NCBI GenBank assembly: GCA_903848795.1
Contig: CAINHC010000037.1
Location: forward strand, 1-51,878
Reading direction: 5' to 3'
DNA from: an uncultured bacterium
GTDB taxonomy: Bacteria; Patescibacteriota; Minisyncoccia; Phycocordibacterales; CAIZLB01
DNA: 51,878 nt
Part shown: positions 29,939-39,295 of the stretch, piece after piece
Numbering within the stretch: the stretch's first letter is position 1
Layout: each line of letters opens with the position of its first letter
Translations under genes and position numbers: made by a program
Notes under the pieces: generated by a model
Databases searched by the model: none
What the model was told of the DNA's origin: nothing
Seen by the model: the letters and a program-made list of their open reading frames with translations, nothing else

Positions 29939-31528
29939 ATGATCAAATTTGAAAATAATGGTAAAACTACAAAAATGACAAAAGATGAATTCAAAAAAGA
30001 AATAAAGGAATTGTTTGATATCCTAAAGACAGGAGAAAAAGAAGATTTTAAACTTGCAAAAAAGCAAATAGAAAAGTTGTATCATAATAATAGGGCATAT
30101 TCTAAAGATAATGAAGATGTTATTTTTGAAGTAGTTAATGATTTTGAAAATATAAAAGATATTCTGCATAAGTTAGCTGTACTTTCTGGCTTAAAATTGC
30201 CTGTTTTGTATGTAAGGTCTAAAAACTTTACAGAAATTTACAAATTCATTTTAGGGAACCTAGAAAACTCAGACGGTCACATAAGGGAAGCCTCAAGAAA
30301 TCTTGGATCCTGGTTTAGATTCGAGTATAGAAATGATAAAAAAAGATTTGAAGACTTCATTGATAACATTGAAATATTAATGAAAAAATATGAACCAGAT
30401 CTGGATCATAAACCTTTTTATCTGGGTGATATGAAGCCTTCAGTATATAAAACATTAGTCTTGTTTTGGCACGATATGGCAAGCGGAACATCTAAATATT
30501 ATGACAACAGGGAGGAATTGATGGATATAACAAGCAACGAGAGAATTCCTTTTTTGGGTAAAGATAATGACGGAATGATGGGTGAAGAAGGATGGGAGGA
30601 AGAGGAAGTAGATTATCAGGATGTATTTGATTCTATTTGGTCTGGCAAAAAAGAAGGTAATCCTCTGGATGCTAATGTTTGGCTTAAAAGTCTTGAGGAA
30701 ATGTCTCAAAAAAGACTAGAAAACCAGATTAAAAGCTTGGGATTTAATGATAAGGAATCTGTAGACATGTTTGCTAATCTTTGCATATTTGGAGAGGATG
30801 CACACCCAAAAATAATTGAAGACTTGTATTTAAGTGGAAAAATTGAACAAGATATTACAGGTCTTTCCAAAATAAATAATTTTATGAGAGCGATATATTT
30901 ATTTAATAATCATAGGGTCCTAAAAAATAAGCATGGGAATATTTCACATTTACTGGTGGAAGCCTTAATTGAAAAGGAATGTATAGGTTCTGTCCAACCT
31001 AGAGATTTAGTTTCTTTTGTGAAATTAATTTGTCAAAGCCATGAGGAAGTGGATAATTTTATTGATTGGAATGAGAATAAAAATAAGGAAAGGTTTGAAT
31101 GGAGGATTAATTTTTCAAAAGAACATTCCATGTCAGCAGATAGCCATTTGGAATATTTAAAAGAAATTAAGGAAAGAGAGGAGGAGGACAAGGTGATCAG
31201 CTTCTTTGGAAGATCTGTTGCACATCACGCTCTTGACTGGCATATACAAAGTAACCCTGTTGGATTTAATAGAACGGCTGATCCTAAAAAAGTAGTGGCA
31301 TGTGTTTTAAAGATGGTAAAAGATTACAATATTATGGAGACAAAGGGGGAAATATGTCTAAATTATGATAATAAAGATTTGTCCAACTTTGGTGGATGGA
31401 AGGGTGCAAACAGTTTTCCTGGAAGTGAACATAGAGTGACACATCCCATATTGGAAAGAGTTGGAGATCCATCTCTTCTTTTGATTGACCCAAGCAAGCT
31501 TGGTAAGGAGAGATTTATGTGGATGTAG
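29939..31528 (+). CDS. Hypothetical protein, 529 aa, mostly helical by composition
   Basis: Complete ORF after rloB; no recognised motif. Confidence 0.75.
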   Translation: MIKFENNGKTTKMTKDEFKKEIKELFDILKTGEKEDFKLAKKQIEKLYHNNRAYSKDNEDVIFEVVNDFENIKDILHKLAVLSGLKLPVLYVRSKNFTEIYKFILGNLENSDGHIREASRNLGSWFRFEYRNDKKRFEDFIDNIEILMKKYEPDLDHKPFYLGDMKPSVYKTLVLFWHDMASGTSKYYDNREELMDITSNERIPFLGKDNDGMMGEEGWEEEEVDYQDVFDSIWSGKKEGNPLDANVWLKSLEEMSQKRLENQIKSLGFNDKESVDMFANLCIFGEDAHPKIIEDLYLSGKIEQDITGLSKINNFMRAIYLFNNHRVLKNKHGNISHLLVEALIEKECIGSVQPRDLVSFVKLICQSHEEVDNFIDWNENKNKERFEWRINFSKEHSMSADSHLEYLKEIKEREEEDKVISFFGRSVAHHALDWHIQSNPVGFNRTADPKKVVACVLKMVKDYNIMETKGEICLNYDNKDLSNFGGWKGANSFPGSEHRVTHPILERVGDPSLLLIDPSKLGKERFMWM

Positions 31529-31546
31529 GGATTGTTGTAACATTGG

Positions 31547-31879
31547 ATGGAACGTACAAGCTGGAACGTACGTTGGAGAGCTTTTTGTAAATATGCTATG
31601 ATGCTTATTATAATGAAACCATCAACAAGAGAAAAGCTAATAAATTGGGCTAATGGTAATAACTGGTCAGCAAGTCATCCTTTGGATATGGAGAGGTTTT
31701 GGAAGTTTGTCATAGAGGCTTATACTAACGGAGATTCTCAAATATCAGAAGATGAGTTTTACGGTTCATTGTCATCTTTCTATGATGATGAAGATGTTTT
31801 AACTGATTATTATATAAAGTATGAAAATGGCATTGAATTATTAGATTGTTATAATAAGGAAAAAGATGGATTCCAATAA
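31547..31879 (+). CDS. Hypothetical small protein (likely starts at an internal Met, e.g. MKPSTREK)
   Basis: ORF overlaps start of DUF3800 gene; acidic C-terminus. Confidence 0.5.
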   Translation: MERTSWNVRWRAFCKYAMMLIIMKPSTREKLINWANGNNWSASHPLDMERFWKFVIEAYTNGDSQISEDEFYGSLSSFYDDEDVLTDYYIKYENGIELLDCYNKEKDGFQ

Positions 31880-32570
31880 GCCTCAAAAAATTAATATTTA
31901 TTGTGATGAAAGTAGTATAGACAACCCTAAGCATAATTTTATGGTTATAGGGGCTCTGTTTATAGATAGAAATCTAGCACCAGTAGTAAAAGAAAAAATA
32001 AAGGAAATAAGACAAAAATATAAGATAAATGGTGAATTAAAGTGGGTCAAAACATCTTCATTGACGATGGATTTTTATAGAGAGCTTTTTGAATATTTAT
32101 TTAGCTTTGAAACACAGAATGTAACATTTCGTTGCATTGCGATAGATAAAACAAAAATAAATTATGAAAGGTATCACGATAAAGATAAAGAAATTGCTTT
32201 TTATAAGTTTTATTATCAGTTGCTAAAGAGACGAATAAAAGAAGATGTTCAACAGTATCTTTTCTTGGATTTTAGACCTTCAAAAAACAAAAATAGCGTA
32301 CGGAGACTGGGGGAGTTTCTCGGTATTTTAACAAAAGGGATAAAGCATATACAAGCATATCCATCAGACCAAAATATCTTTATACAAATAGCGGACATCT
32401 TAACCGGAGCCGTAGCTTATTCATATAACTCTAAACTGGATAGTAAGGTCAAAAAGGAGCTAATAGATATTATTGCAAAATCAATAGGAAAAGATAGCTT
32501 AAAGTTTTGTTCACCTTTCTGGGAAGATAAATTCAATATTTTCTGTATAGACTTAACTAAAAGGAAATAA
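31866..32570 (+). CDS. DUF3800 domain protein
   Basis: INIYCDESSIDNPKHNFMVIGALFID...ELKWVKTSS...FIQIADILTGAVAYSYNS. Confidence 0.85.
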   Translation: MDSNKPQKINIYCDESSIDNPKHNFMVIGALFIDRNLAPVVKEKIKEIRQKYKINGELKWVKTSSLTMDFYRELFEYLFSFETQNVTFRCIAIDKTKINYERYHDKDKEIAFYKFYYQLLKRRIKEDVQQYLFLDFRPSKNKNSVRRLGEFLGILTKGIKHIQAYPSDQNIFIQIADILTGAVAYSYNSKLDSKVKKELIDIIAKSIGKDSLKFCSPFWEDKFNIFCIDLTKRK

Positions 32571-32571
32571 A

Positions 32572-33009
32572 ATGTCTGAAAATGATAATCTAAAGATATT
32601 GATTCTCAATACAGAAGAAGAATATTTAAAGGAATTCTGTGAAGCATATCGTGCAGATTTTTGTACCCCAGATGGTTTTAATATTTGCTGTAAATATCTT
32701 GAGTCAACCGCAAAACATTTTTGTCGGGGTGGTAAAAATGGTCCTTTCCAGGTGACTAGAGCATACAGAATACTTTGGGCAAAATATATACTCATGCATC
32801 CAGAGGAGAGAGTCATTCTAAGGGATATTTGTACTGGAAACACCTTATTCTTTTTAATTAGAACTAAAACACCACACATCGTTGTTTGTAAGAAACTTGG
32901 TGATAAATGGAATTTGATATCATCTTTTGTTGTAGGTGGAGATAGAGCAAAAAAATACCTTAAAGGTCAGTACCCTTATGAATATTTTGATAAAAATAAA
33001 GACAAATAA
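32572..33009 (+). CDS. Hypothetical protein, 145 aa
   Basis: Starts 2 nt after DUF3800 stop; FNICCKYLESTAKHFCRGGKNGPFQVTRAYRILWAKYILMHPEERVILRD. Confidence 0.7.
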   Translation: MSENDNLKILILNTEEEYLKEFCEAYRADFCTPDGFNICCKYLESTAKHFCRGGKNGPFQVTRAYRILWAKYILMHPEERVILRDICTGNTLFFLIRTKTPHIVVCKKLGDKWNLISSFVVGGDRAKKYLKGQYPYEYFDKNKDK

Positions 33010-33137
33010 TTATACACACTTTTGTTACTAATAAAAAATTCCATTTTAGCTAGTGGTATGCTACAATATAAATACCTCCAAAAGGGGTTGAAATAGGGAG
33101 TATACCTTATGGTATATCTTGTAACCATACCTTTTCT

Positions 33138-33168
33138 GAAGAGCTGTTGAGGATATCAACAGCTCTTC
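33138..33168. terminator. Strong hairpin, putative terminator ending the accessory block
   Basis: gaagagctgttga-ggata-tcaacagctcttc, 13-bp perfect stem. Confidence 0.6.
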
Positions 33169-33244
33169 CTCGTTTCTGGGTATTATTTCTAAGCTAGGCC
33201 ATTAATTTGGCGTTTTTGAATGAAGCGGTTATAATAGAATACAT

Positions 33245-34660
33245 ATGTTGTTTCCTAATGAATCTGAAAAATCGGCAATATTGTCTTGGCGTTCGTTTTA
33301 CACTCTGCTATCAAACAAATTTGTTTTAACATTATTTGTACCGATGGTTTTGGTTGGTATTTTTTTTGTTACTCCCTGTGTGTCTTTTTCTCAAGCGGTT
33401 CTGACAGCAGATCAACAGGCGGCACTGCGGGCTGAGCTTGCAAGTATTGAGCAAGCGATAAAGGATCAGCAGGCCATATTGGATACTAAACAAAAAGAAG
33501 GGACTTCTATCTCTCGTGATATTGCAATACTCGATGCTCAGATTAAACAAGCACAGTTGAAGATTAGAGCTCATGAAATTTCTATAACAAATCTAGGAAA
33601 AGATATTGTTGTTAAAACAAACACAATTACAGCCTTAGGGGAGAAAATTAACGCTGGTCAAGAATCGATGGCTCAAATAATTCAGAGAACAAGAGAATTG
33701 GATGACCTGTCTGTTGCCGAATCTTTTTTAAGTAATAAAAATATTTCAGACTTTTTTATTGATCTTGATAATTTTAGTTCGATAAAACAATCTTTAAATT
33801 TACATTTAGATAATGTTAAGGGTGCAAAGAAGAGTAATGAAATAGTTAAAGAACAATTAGGTGAAAAAAGAAATCAAGAAGTGGATGCTAAAATCAACGT
33901 TGAGCAAGAGCAGGCTAAGATTAAGAAGCTTGAAGCTGATAAACAAAGATTGTTGAATTTAAATAAAAACGAACAACAAAGTTATAAAACTGATATTAGC
34001 AATAAGACCAAAAGAGCTAATGAAATTAGAAATGCGCTCTTTGCACTTCGTGATACTCCTTCAATTAAGTTCGGTGACGCTGTGACGTATGCTAAAGCAG
34101 CTTCAGTTAAGACTGGAGTTAGGGCAGCGTTTGTTCTGGCTATCATTCAGCAAGAAAGTAATATGGGATCAAATGTTGGAACGTGTTATTTGAGTGACTC
34201 AACAACAGGTGCGGGTGTTAAGAAAACATCAGGCACACCTGTTGCCAACCTGATGAAGCTTTCAAGAGATGTTCAGCCTTTTTTGCAGATAATGAAAGAG
34301 ACGGGCAGAGACCCTTATAAGACTCTAGTCTCATGTCCAATTGGTAATATCGGTTACGGAGGCGCTATGGGACCTTCACAGTTCATTCCTTCTACTTGGA
34401 TGTTGAATAGAAGTAGGGTTGCAACAAATGTTGGTAAGAGCTATGTGGATCCTTGGAATCCAGAAGATGCGCTGATGGCAACAGCTGTCTTCTTGTCTGA
34501 CCTTGGAGCTGGCGCAGGTGGATATTCAGCTGAGAGAAATGCAGCTTGTAGATATTATTCTGGTAAGGCTTGCAGTGGAAGTAATACCTTCTATGGTGAC
34601 CAAGTTATGGGGCGTGTTACAACAATGCAAAGTAATATTGATGTGCTGAACGCTAACTAA
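33245..34660 (+). CDS. Secreted coiled-coil protein with C-terminal lytic transglycosylase-like domain
   Basis: Signal/TM N-terminus, coiled coil, then FVLAIIQQESNMGSNVG...GYGGAMGPSQFIPSTWML. Confidence 0.88.
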   Translation: MLFPNESEKSAILSWRSFYTLLSNKFVLTLFVPMVLVGIFFVTPCVSFSQAVLTADQQAALRAELASIEQAIKDQQAILDTKQKEGTSISRDIAILDAQIKQAQLKIRAHEISITNLGKDIVVKTNTITALGEKINAGQESMAQIIQRTRELDDLSVAESFLSNKNISDFFIDLDNFSSIKQSLNLHLDNVKGAKKSNEIVKEQLGEKRNQEVDAKINVEQEQAKIKKLEADKQRLLNLNKNEQQSYKTDISNKTKRANEIRNALFALRDTPSIKFGDAVTYAKAASVKTGVRAAFVLAIIQQESNMGSNVGTCYLSDSTTGAGVKKTSGTPVANLMKLSRDVQPFLQIMKETGRDPYKTLVSCPIGNIGYGGAMGPSQFIPSTWMLNRSRVATNVGKSYVDPWNPEDALMATAVFLSDLGAGAGGYSAERNAACRYYSGKACSGSNTFYGDQVMGRVTTMQSNIDVLNAN

Positions 34661-34784
34661 TCGAGCTTTCACCTCTTGGGGGGGGGGGTTAATATAATAC
34701 TTTTCGGGATGGTGTTTTGACCCTTAAATTAGGGTTATTGCTACAGATTTGCCTTTTTTGGCCTTTTAGGTTAATATTGCCCCT

Positions 34785-35036
34785 ATGAAAGCTGATATAC
34801 ACCCTAAATACAATACAGACACCAAATTCACATGTTCTTGTGGAGCTGTGTTTTCTATTGGTTCAACAAAAGACGCAGTTAGTATAGAAATCTGTTCGGA
34901 GTGTCACCCATTTTATACAGGTAATGAAAAGATACTAGATGCTGCTGGACGCGTTGAGAAATTCAAGGCAAGACAAGCAAGTGGAGTGGCTGTAGCTGCT
35001 GCAAAGAAGTCTCCTGCAAAGGCAACAAAGAAATAG
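34785..35036 (+). CDS. rpmE: 50S ribosomal protein bL31
   Basis: [46 protein letters not shown]. Confidence 0.93.
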   Translation: MKADIHPKYNTDTKFTCSCGAVFSIGSTKDAVSIEICSECHPFYTGNEKILDAAGRVEKFKARQASGVAVAAAKKSPAKATKK

Positions 35037-35088
35037 CGTAATAAACAAGAAGGTCGCTCAATTAATTGGCGGCTTTTTTGTTTGCCTA

Positions 35089-35208
35089 GGGGTCAGGCCC
35101 CGTACGTGACATGAAAAATGTGTTACAATTTGAATCACAGGGAAGCATTATTGTGGTCAATTAATAAATTACAACACATTTTTGAATACTTGCACGGGGC
35201 CTGACCCC
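35089..35208. mobile_element. 120-bp near-palindromic MITE-like element
   Basis: ggggtcaggccccgt...acggggcctgacccc termini; arms align over ~42 nt (gaaaaatgtgttacaatt vs caaaaatgtgttgtaatt); ends 11 bp before prfA start. Confidence 0.7.
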
Positions 35209-35218
35209 AAAAAACAAC

Positions 35219-36214
35219 ATGGAAAATTTAGATGAATTAAAACAAAATTTTAAAACAAGCTTTCTCGCATATGAATACGAGCGTCTTTTGGTGCAGAAGA
35301 AAGATATTGAAGAGATGTCGACAGATCCTGAAATGATGGAAATGGCTAAGGACGAGCTCGCTACTTTGAATGAACAAATCAAGGGAATTGAGGACAGAGT
35401 CGCAGAAATCATAAAGGCAGATGAGGAAGAGGAGGACTTTCCATCAGAAATTATTATGGAAATTAGACCAGGTGCCGGAGGTGAAGAGTCGTCTCTATTT
35501 GCTGAACAACTAGCCGTAATGTACGAGAGATATGCTGATTCTCAAGGTTGGACATGGAGGGAGATTGATGTTAGTAAAAGTGAATCCGGGGGATATAAGT
35601 TTGCAAGCATTGAATTTAAAGGAAAAGAAATATACAAATATTTACGATATGAAATGGGAGTACATAGAGTTCAGCGTGTTCCCGCAACCGAGAAGTCCGG
35701 AAGAATTCACACTTCGACTGTGACTGTTGCCATACTTCCAATTCGCAAGAAAGTTAAGTTCGAAATTAACCCATCAGAAATTGAAATGGAATTTTCACGT
35801 TCCGGTGGTGCTGGGGGACAAAACGTGAATAAGGTGGAGACAGCTGTGAGACTAATTCACAAGCCAACTGGAATTGACGTAAGGTGCACTAGTGAGAGAA
35901 GTCAGCTTAAGAACCGTGAAATGGCCATGCAAATTTTGACTTCAAAGCTTGCTCAATTAAAAGAAGAGGAAGATGCCAAGAAATTCTCAAGGGATAGAAA
36001 GGATCAGGTTGGAACAGGGGATAGGTCTGAGAAGATAAGGACATACAATATTCTTCAAGATAGAATTACAGACCACAGAATCAAGCAATCATGGCACAAT
36101 ATTGAGTCTGTCTTCTTAGGTAATTTAGGCCCTATTTTGCAAGCTCTACAAGACTTCGTGAAAAACGGTAAATCCCTAGATTCCAATGATGATGCGTTCG
36201 ACGGGGAGGAATAA
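35219..36214 (+). CDS. prfA: Peptide chain release factor 1
   Basis: [41 protein letters not shown] (GGQ). Confidence 0.95.
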   Translation: MENLDELKQNFKTSFLAYEYERLLVQKKDIEEMSTDPEMMEMAKDELATLNEQIKGIEDRVAEIIKADEEEEDFPSEIIMEIRPGAGGEESSLFAEQLAVMYERYADSQGWTWREIDVSKSESGGYKFASIEFKGKEIYKYLRYEMGVHRVQRVPATEKSGRIHTSTVTVAILPIRKKVKFEINPSEIEMEFSRSGGAGGQNVNKVETAVRLIHKPTGIDVRCTSERSQLKNREMAMQILTSKLAQLKEEEDAKKFSRDRKDQVGTGDRSEKIRTYNILQDRITDHRIKQSWHNIESVFLGNLGPILQALQDFVKNGKSLDSNDDAFDGEE

Positions 36215-36371
36215 TTTGTTTTTTTCATAGGTATTTAATAGATGTAATTTATGCCGATTATCGGAAAGAGGCCTTAACTTATAAGGAAATTCAAAAGGAA
36301 AAGGTAATAACCACTAACAATTGCACAAACTAATAATAGTGCTATTATTTAGGCAATAATTTAAATACTTT

Positions 36372-37001
36372 ATGAGAAGATATGCGTTTATTGATGTTCA
36401 AAATACAGAGAGTACGGCTATGAAGTCTTGTGGTTTTTCAGTTGACTGGTCTAAATTGTATGAATATTTGTGTCACGATAGATGGTCTTGCCAGAAAGTG
36501 TTTTTTTATACTGGAATAGAAGCGGGAGATACTGACCTAGCTACTCAGTTTGAGTCTTTAACAAAACTATCTAATGCCGTCGTTAGAATTAAGCCTATAT
36601 CTGTATATAAAAAGAATGACAAAATAATTAAAATGAATTGTGTTCATTGTGCGGGAGAAAATGTTAAAAATATTGAAATGGGTTACGATAAAAAAGCAAA
36701 TTGTGATGTCGAATTAACGATGGATGTAATATATACAGCCTTAAATAATAAAGATGAGGAAGTGGAACTAATGATTATGACTGGCGATGGAGACTTCGAA
36801 GCTCTTATTAGAAAAATGTCAGATTCAGATGCTGTAAAGAAAATTTATGTTATTTCTTCTCAAAAAAAGTTTAGTTCATTTGGAATTACCAGAGGTAGAT
36901 TTTCAACCAAACTAAAAGAGCTTATAGAAGAGAAGAAGGACAAAATTGAATTTATTAATATAGATTCCTGGAAATATAAAATTAAAAAGGAAATTATATA
37001 A
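36372..37001 (+). CDS. NYN-domain (LabA/DUF88-like) putative nuclease
   Basis: MRRYAFIDVQNTES...KANCDVELTMDVIYTALNN...ELMIMTGDGDFEALIRKM. Confidence 0.82.
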   Translation: MRRYAFIDVQNTESTAMKSCGFSVDWSKLYEYLCHDRWSCQKVFFYTGIEAGDTDLATQFESLTKLSNAVVRIKPISVYKKNDKIIKMNCVHCAGENVKNIEMGYDKKANCDVELTMDVIYTALNNKDEEVELMIMTGDGDFEALIRKMSDSDAVKKIYVISSQKKFSSFGITRGRFSTKLKELIEEKKDKIEFINIDSWKYKIKKEII

Positions 37002-37014
37002 AAATATACAAATA

Positions 37015-37041
37015 GAAAACGCCACGAAGCGTGACGTTTTC
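37015..37041 (+). terminator. Putative terminator hairpin
   Basis: gaaaacgccacgaagcgtgacgttttc. Confidence 0.5.
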
Positions 37042-37142
37042 GAAGGACTTTTAAAGTATATACCTTATAAATGGAAAGTCAATACTTACTTAGTGGTTAG
37101 TGGTTGAATTCTAAGTATGACTCGTCTTGATATTAACCCAAC

Positions 37143-37173
37143 AAAAAGGTCCCCCTTGGCAAAGGGACCTTTT
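37143..37173 (+). terminator. Putative terminator / attenuator upstream of rpsB
   Basis: aaaaggtccc-ccttggcaa-agggacctttt. Confidence 0.55.
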
Positions 37174-37236
37174 AAACTGCCTCGTTTTTATATGTTTTTT
37201 AAAAAAAGCTTATAAATTTGCCAATATCCACCCCTT

Positions 37237-38067
37237 ATGATAGACTCATCTCCACATATGTCATCACATGCAGATAAAAAAAGCCCAGTAATTGACGCCA
37301 TGTTTAAAGCAGGCGCTCATTATGGTTTTACAAAAACAAGACGTCATCCAAGCGTTAAACCCTTTATTTTTGGAGTTAAGAACCGTGTAGAGATCTTCGA
37401 CCTAGAAAAGACAGAAACTGCTCTTGAAAAGGCCCTAGAATTTGTTACTAAAGTCGCAGGAACTGGCAAGCAAATCGTGTTTGTTGGTGGAAAGAGTGAG
37501 GCTAAGGAGATTGTTAAGAAAGTTGCAGATAGTGCAAATCTTCCTTATGTTGCATCTCGTTGGGTTGGAGGTACTCTTACAAACTTCGAATCAATTAAGA
37601 AGCGTGTTGAGAAGCTACTTGACCTTACTCACAAAAGAGAGAAGGGAGAGCTTTCAAAGTACACAAAGCGTGAGAGACTGATGATTGACAGACAAATCGA
37701 TAGACTCAATTTTCTATACTCAGGAATCGTATCTATGAATAATCTTCCAGCTGCTCTTTTTGTTATAGACTCAAAGAAGGAACACATTGCAGTTGCTGAG
37801 GCTCGCGAGAAGAAAATCCCAGTTATTGCACTTACCGGATCTGACTGTGATGTTTCAATTATAAACTATCCAATACCTGCAAATGACTCATCAGTTGCAA
37901 GTATAGAATTCTTCGCTAGAAAGATCGCTGAGGCTTATACAGAAGGTAAGAGGTCAGTAGTTGCACCAGTTGCAGCTCCAGCTTCCGCTCCTACTTATGC
38001 TTCAACTTCTCAAGCGTCAGCTCACTCATCATCTCATCCATCAGCTGGCCGAACATCCACAAGATAG
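37237..38067 (+). CDS. rpsB: 30S ribosomal protein uS2
   Basis: MFKAGAHYGFTKTRRHPSVKPFIFGVKNRVEIFDLEKT...RWVGGTLTNFESIKKR; Ala/Ser-rich C-terminal tail. Confidence 0.95.
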   Translation: MIDSSPHMSSHADKKSPVIDAMFKAGAHYGFTKTRRHPSVKPFIFGVKNRVEIFDLEKTETALEKALEFVTKVAGTGKQIVFVGGKSEAKEIVKKVADSANLPYVASRWVGGTLTNFESIKKRVEKLLDLTHKREKGELSKYTKRERLMIDRQIDRLNFLYSGIVSMNNLPAALFVIDSKKEHIAVAEAREKKIPVIALTGSDCDVSIINYPIPANDSSVASIEFFARKIAEAYTEGKRSVVAPVAAPASAPTYASTSQASAHSSSHPSAGRTSTR

Positions 38068-38160
38068 ATTCATGGCGCTCTAGTGGCGCTCCCGAGGACG
38101 ACCTAGATGGATGTGAATAACTAATTGGCTTATTATAACTAATTTGATAAAATATACGTT

Positions 38161-38754
38161 ATGTCTACACAAATATCACTTGACCAAGTTAAAGAATTAA
38201 GAGACGAGACAGGAATCTCTGTTATGCAATGCCGTAAGGCCCTAGAAGATGCTGGGGGAGACAAAGAGAAGGCTTTAATATTACTAAGAAAGAAAGGCGC
38301 CGAAATTTCAGCCAAGAAATCTGACAGATCTCTTGGCGCTGGAATCGTGTCTGCTTATATTCACTCAAATGGTCTTATTGGATCAATGGTTGAGCTTGCT
38401 TGTGAGACTGACTTCGTTGCTAAGAATGAAGAGTTTGTTAAGTTGGCGCATGATATTGCTATGCAAATATCAGCCACAAATCCAGAGTTTAGAACAATGG
38501 ATGAAATTGTTGAGGCTGACAAAGCAAAAGCAAAAGAAATCTTTGCTGAAGAGGTGGTTGGTAAGCCAGAAGAGCTTAAGGAGAAGATTTTGCAAGGTAA
38601 ACTGGATTCATACTTCAAGGAAAGAGTGTTGTTAGATCAACCATTCATCAAGAATCAAGATCTTACAATCAGACAATTGATTGATGGCTTTGTGCAAAAA
38701 TTTGGAGAGAGAATAGAGGTTTCGAGATTCTCTCGTTTCAATGTTGGTAGATAA
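38161..38754 (+). CDS. tsf: Elongation factor Ts
   Basis: LDQVKELRDETGISVMQCRKALEDAGGDKEKALILLRKKG...VELACETDFVAKNEEF. Confidence 0.95.
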   Translation: MSTQISLDQVKELRDETGISVMQCRKALEDAGGDKEKALILLRKKGAEISAKKSDRSLGAGIVSAYIHSNGLIGSMVELACETDFVAKNEEFVKLAHDIAMQISATNPEFRTMDEIVEADKAKAKEIFAEEVVGKPEELKEKILQGKLDSYFKERVLLDQPFIKNQDLTIRQLIDGFVQKFGERIEVSRFSRFNVGR

Positions 38755-39127
38755 ACATATGTTTTTCTTATATACAATTTGTGGTCTTTCTCTTTTAATC
38801 ATGCTCGCCATGGTGATTACGAAGATGTTAGAAACTTCTGGTAAGAAGTGTTATATAAAATTCAGTAAACCTGAATGGAATTGGCACATACTTCGAAAGT
38901 ATCATTTAGTTAGACACAATGTTGTGCATATCAAAAGAGAATCATTAGCTAACTTCTTCCATAGAATGGCCAAGGTATCAGAGCTGCTTTTGATTAAGAT
39001 GGCAAACAAATTAGAGAAGAGGTTTTCTAAGCTAGGGGATATGATAAAAGGGAAGCAGGTAGCAAGAAATAGAGGGTCAGTTTCATTCTTTTTGAAGAAG
39101 ATTGAAGACCATAAAAATAATTTGTAA
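38741..39127 (+). CDS. Small membrane-anchored hypothetical protein overlapping tsf 3' end
   Basis: FFLYTICGLSLLIMLAMVITKM TM segment then basic region; 14-nt overlap with tsf. Confidence 0.6.
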   Translation: MLVDKHMFFLYTICGLSLLIMLAMVITKMLETSGKKCYIKFSKPEWNWHILRKYHLVRHNVVHIKRESLANFFHRMAKVSELLLIKMANKLEKRFSKLGDMIKGKQVARNRGSVSFFLKKIEDHKNNL

Positions 39128-39218
39128 TTATCGGGGCGGTATGCTATATTATTGATAATTAATTGATGGCAGAGGCTTGAATGAAGCCATAGACTAGATT
39201 AATTAAGGCTCGGCGTTT

Positions 39219-39294
39219 GCCGCTTTAGCTCAGTTGGTAGAGCAACTGTTTTGTAAACAGTAGGTCCCCAGTTCGAATCTGGGAAGCGGCTCCA
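39219..39294 (+). tRNA. tRNA-Thr(TGT)
   Basis: gccgctttagctcagttggtagagcaactgttTTGTaaacagtaggtccccagttcgaatctgggaagcggctcca; cloverleaf, anticodon TGT, encoded CCA. Confidence 0.95.
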
Positions 39295-39295
39295 T

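Noticed and set aside
31548-31577. Short direct repeat tggaacgtac...tggaacgtac
   Set aside because: Only two short copies; too little to call a regulatory element or att site.
38070-38100. Repeat tggcgctc-tag-tggcgctc between rpsB and tsf
   Set aside because: Short direct repeat, no clear hairpin; insufficient support.
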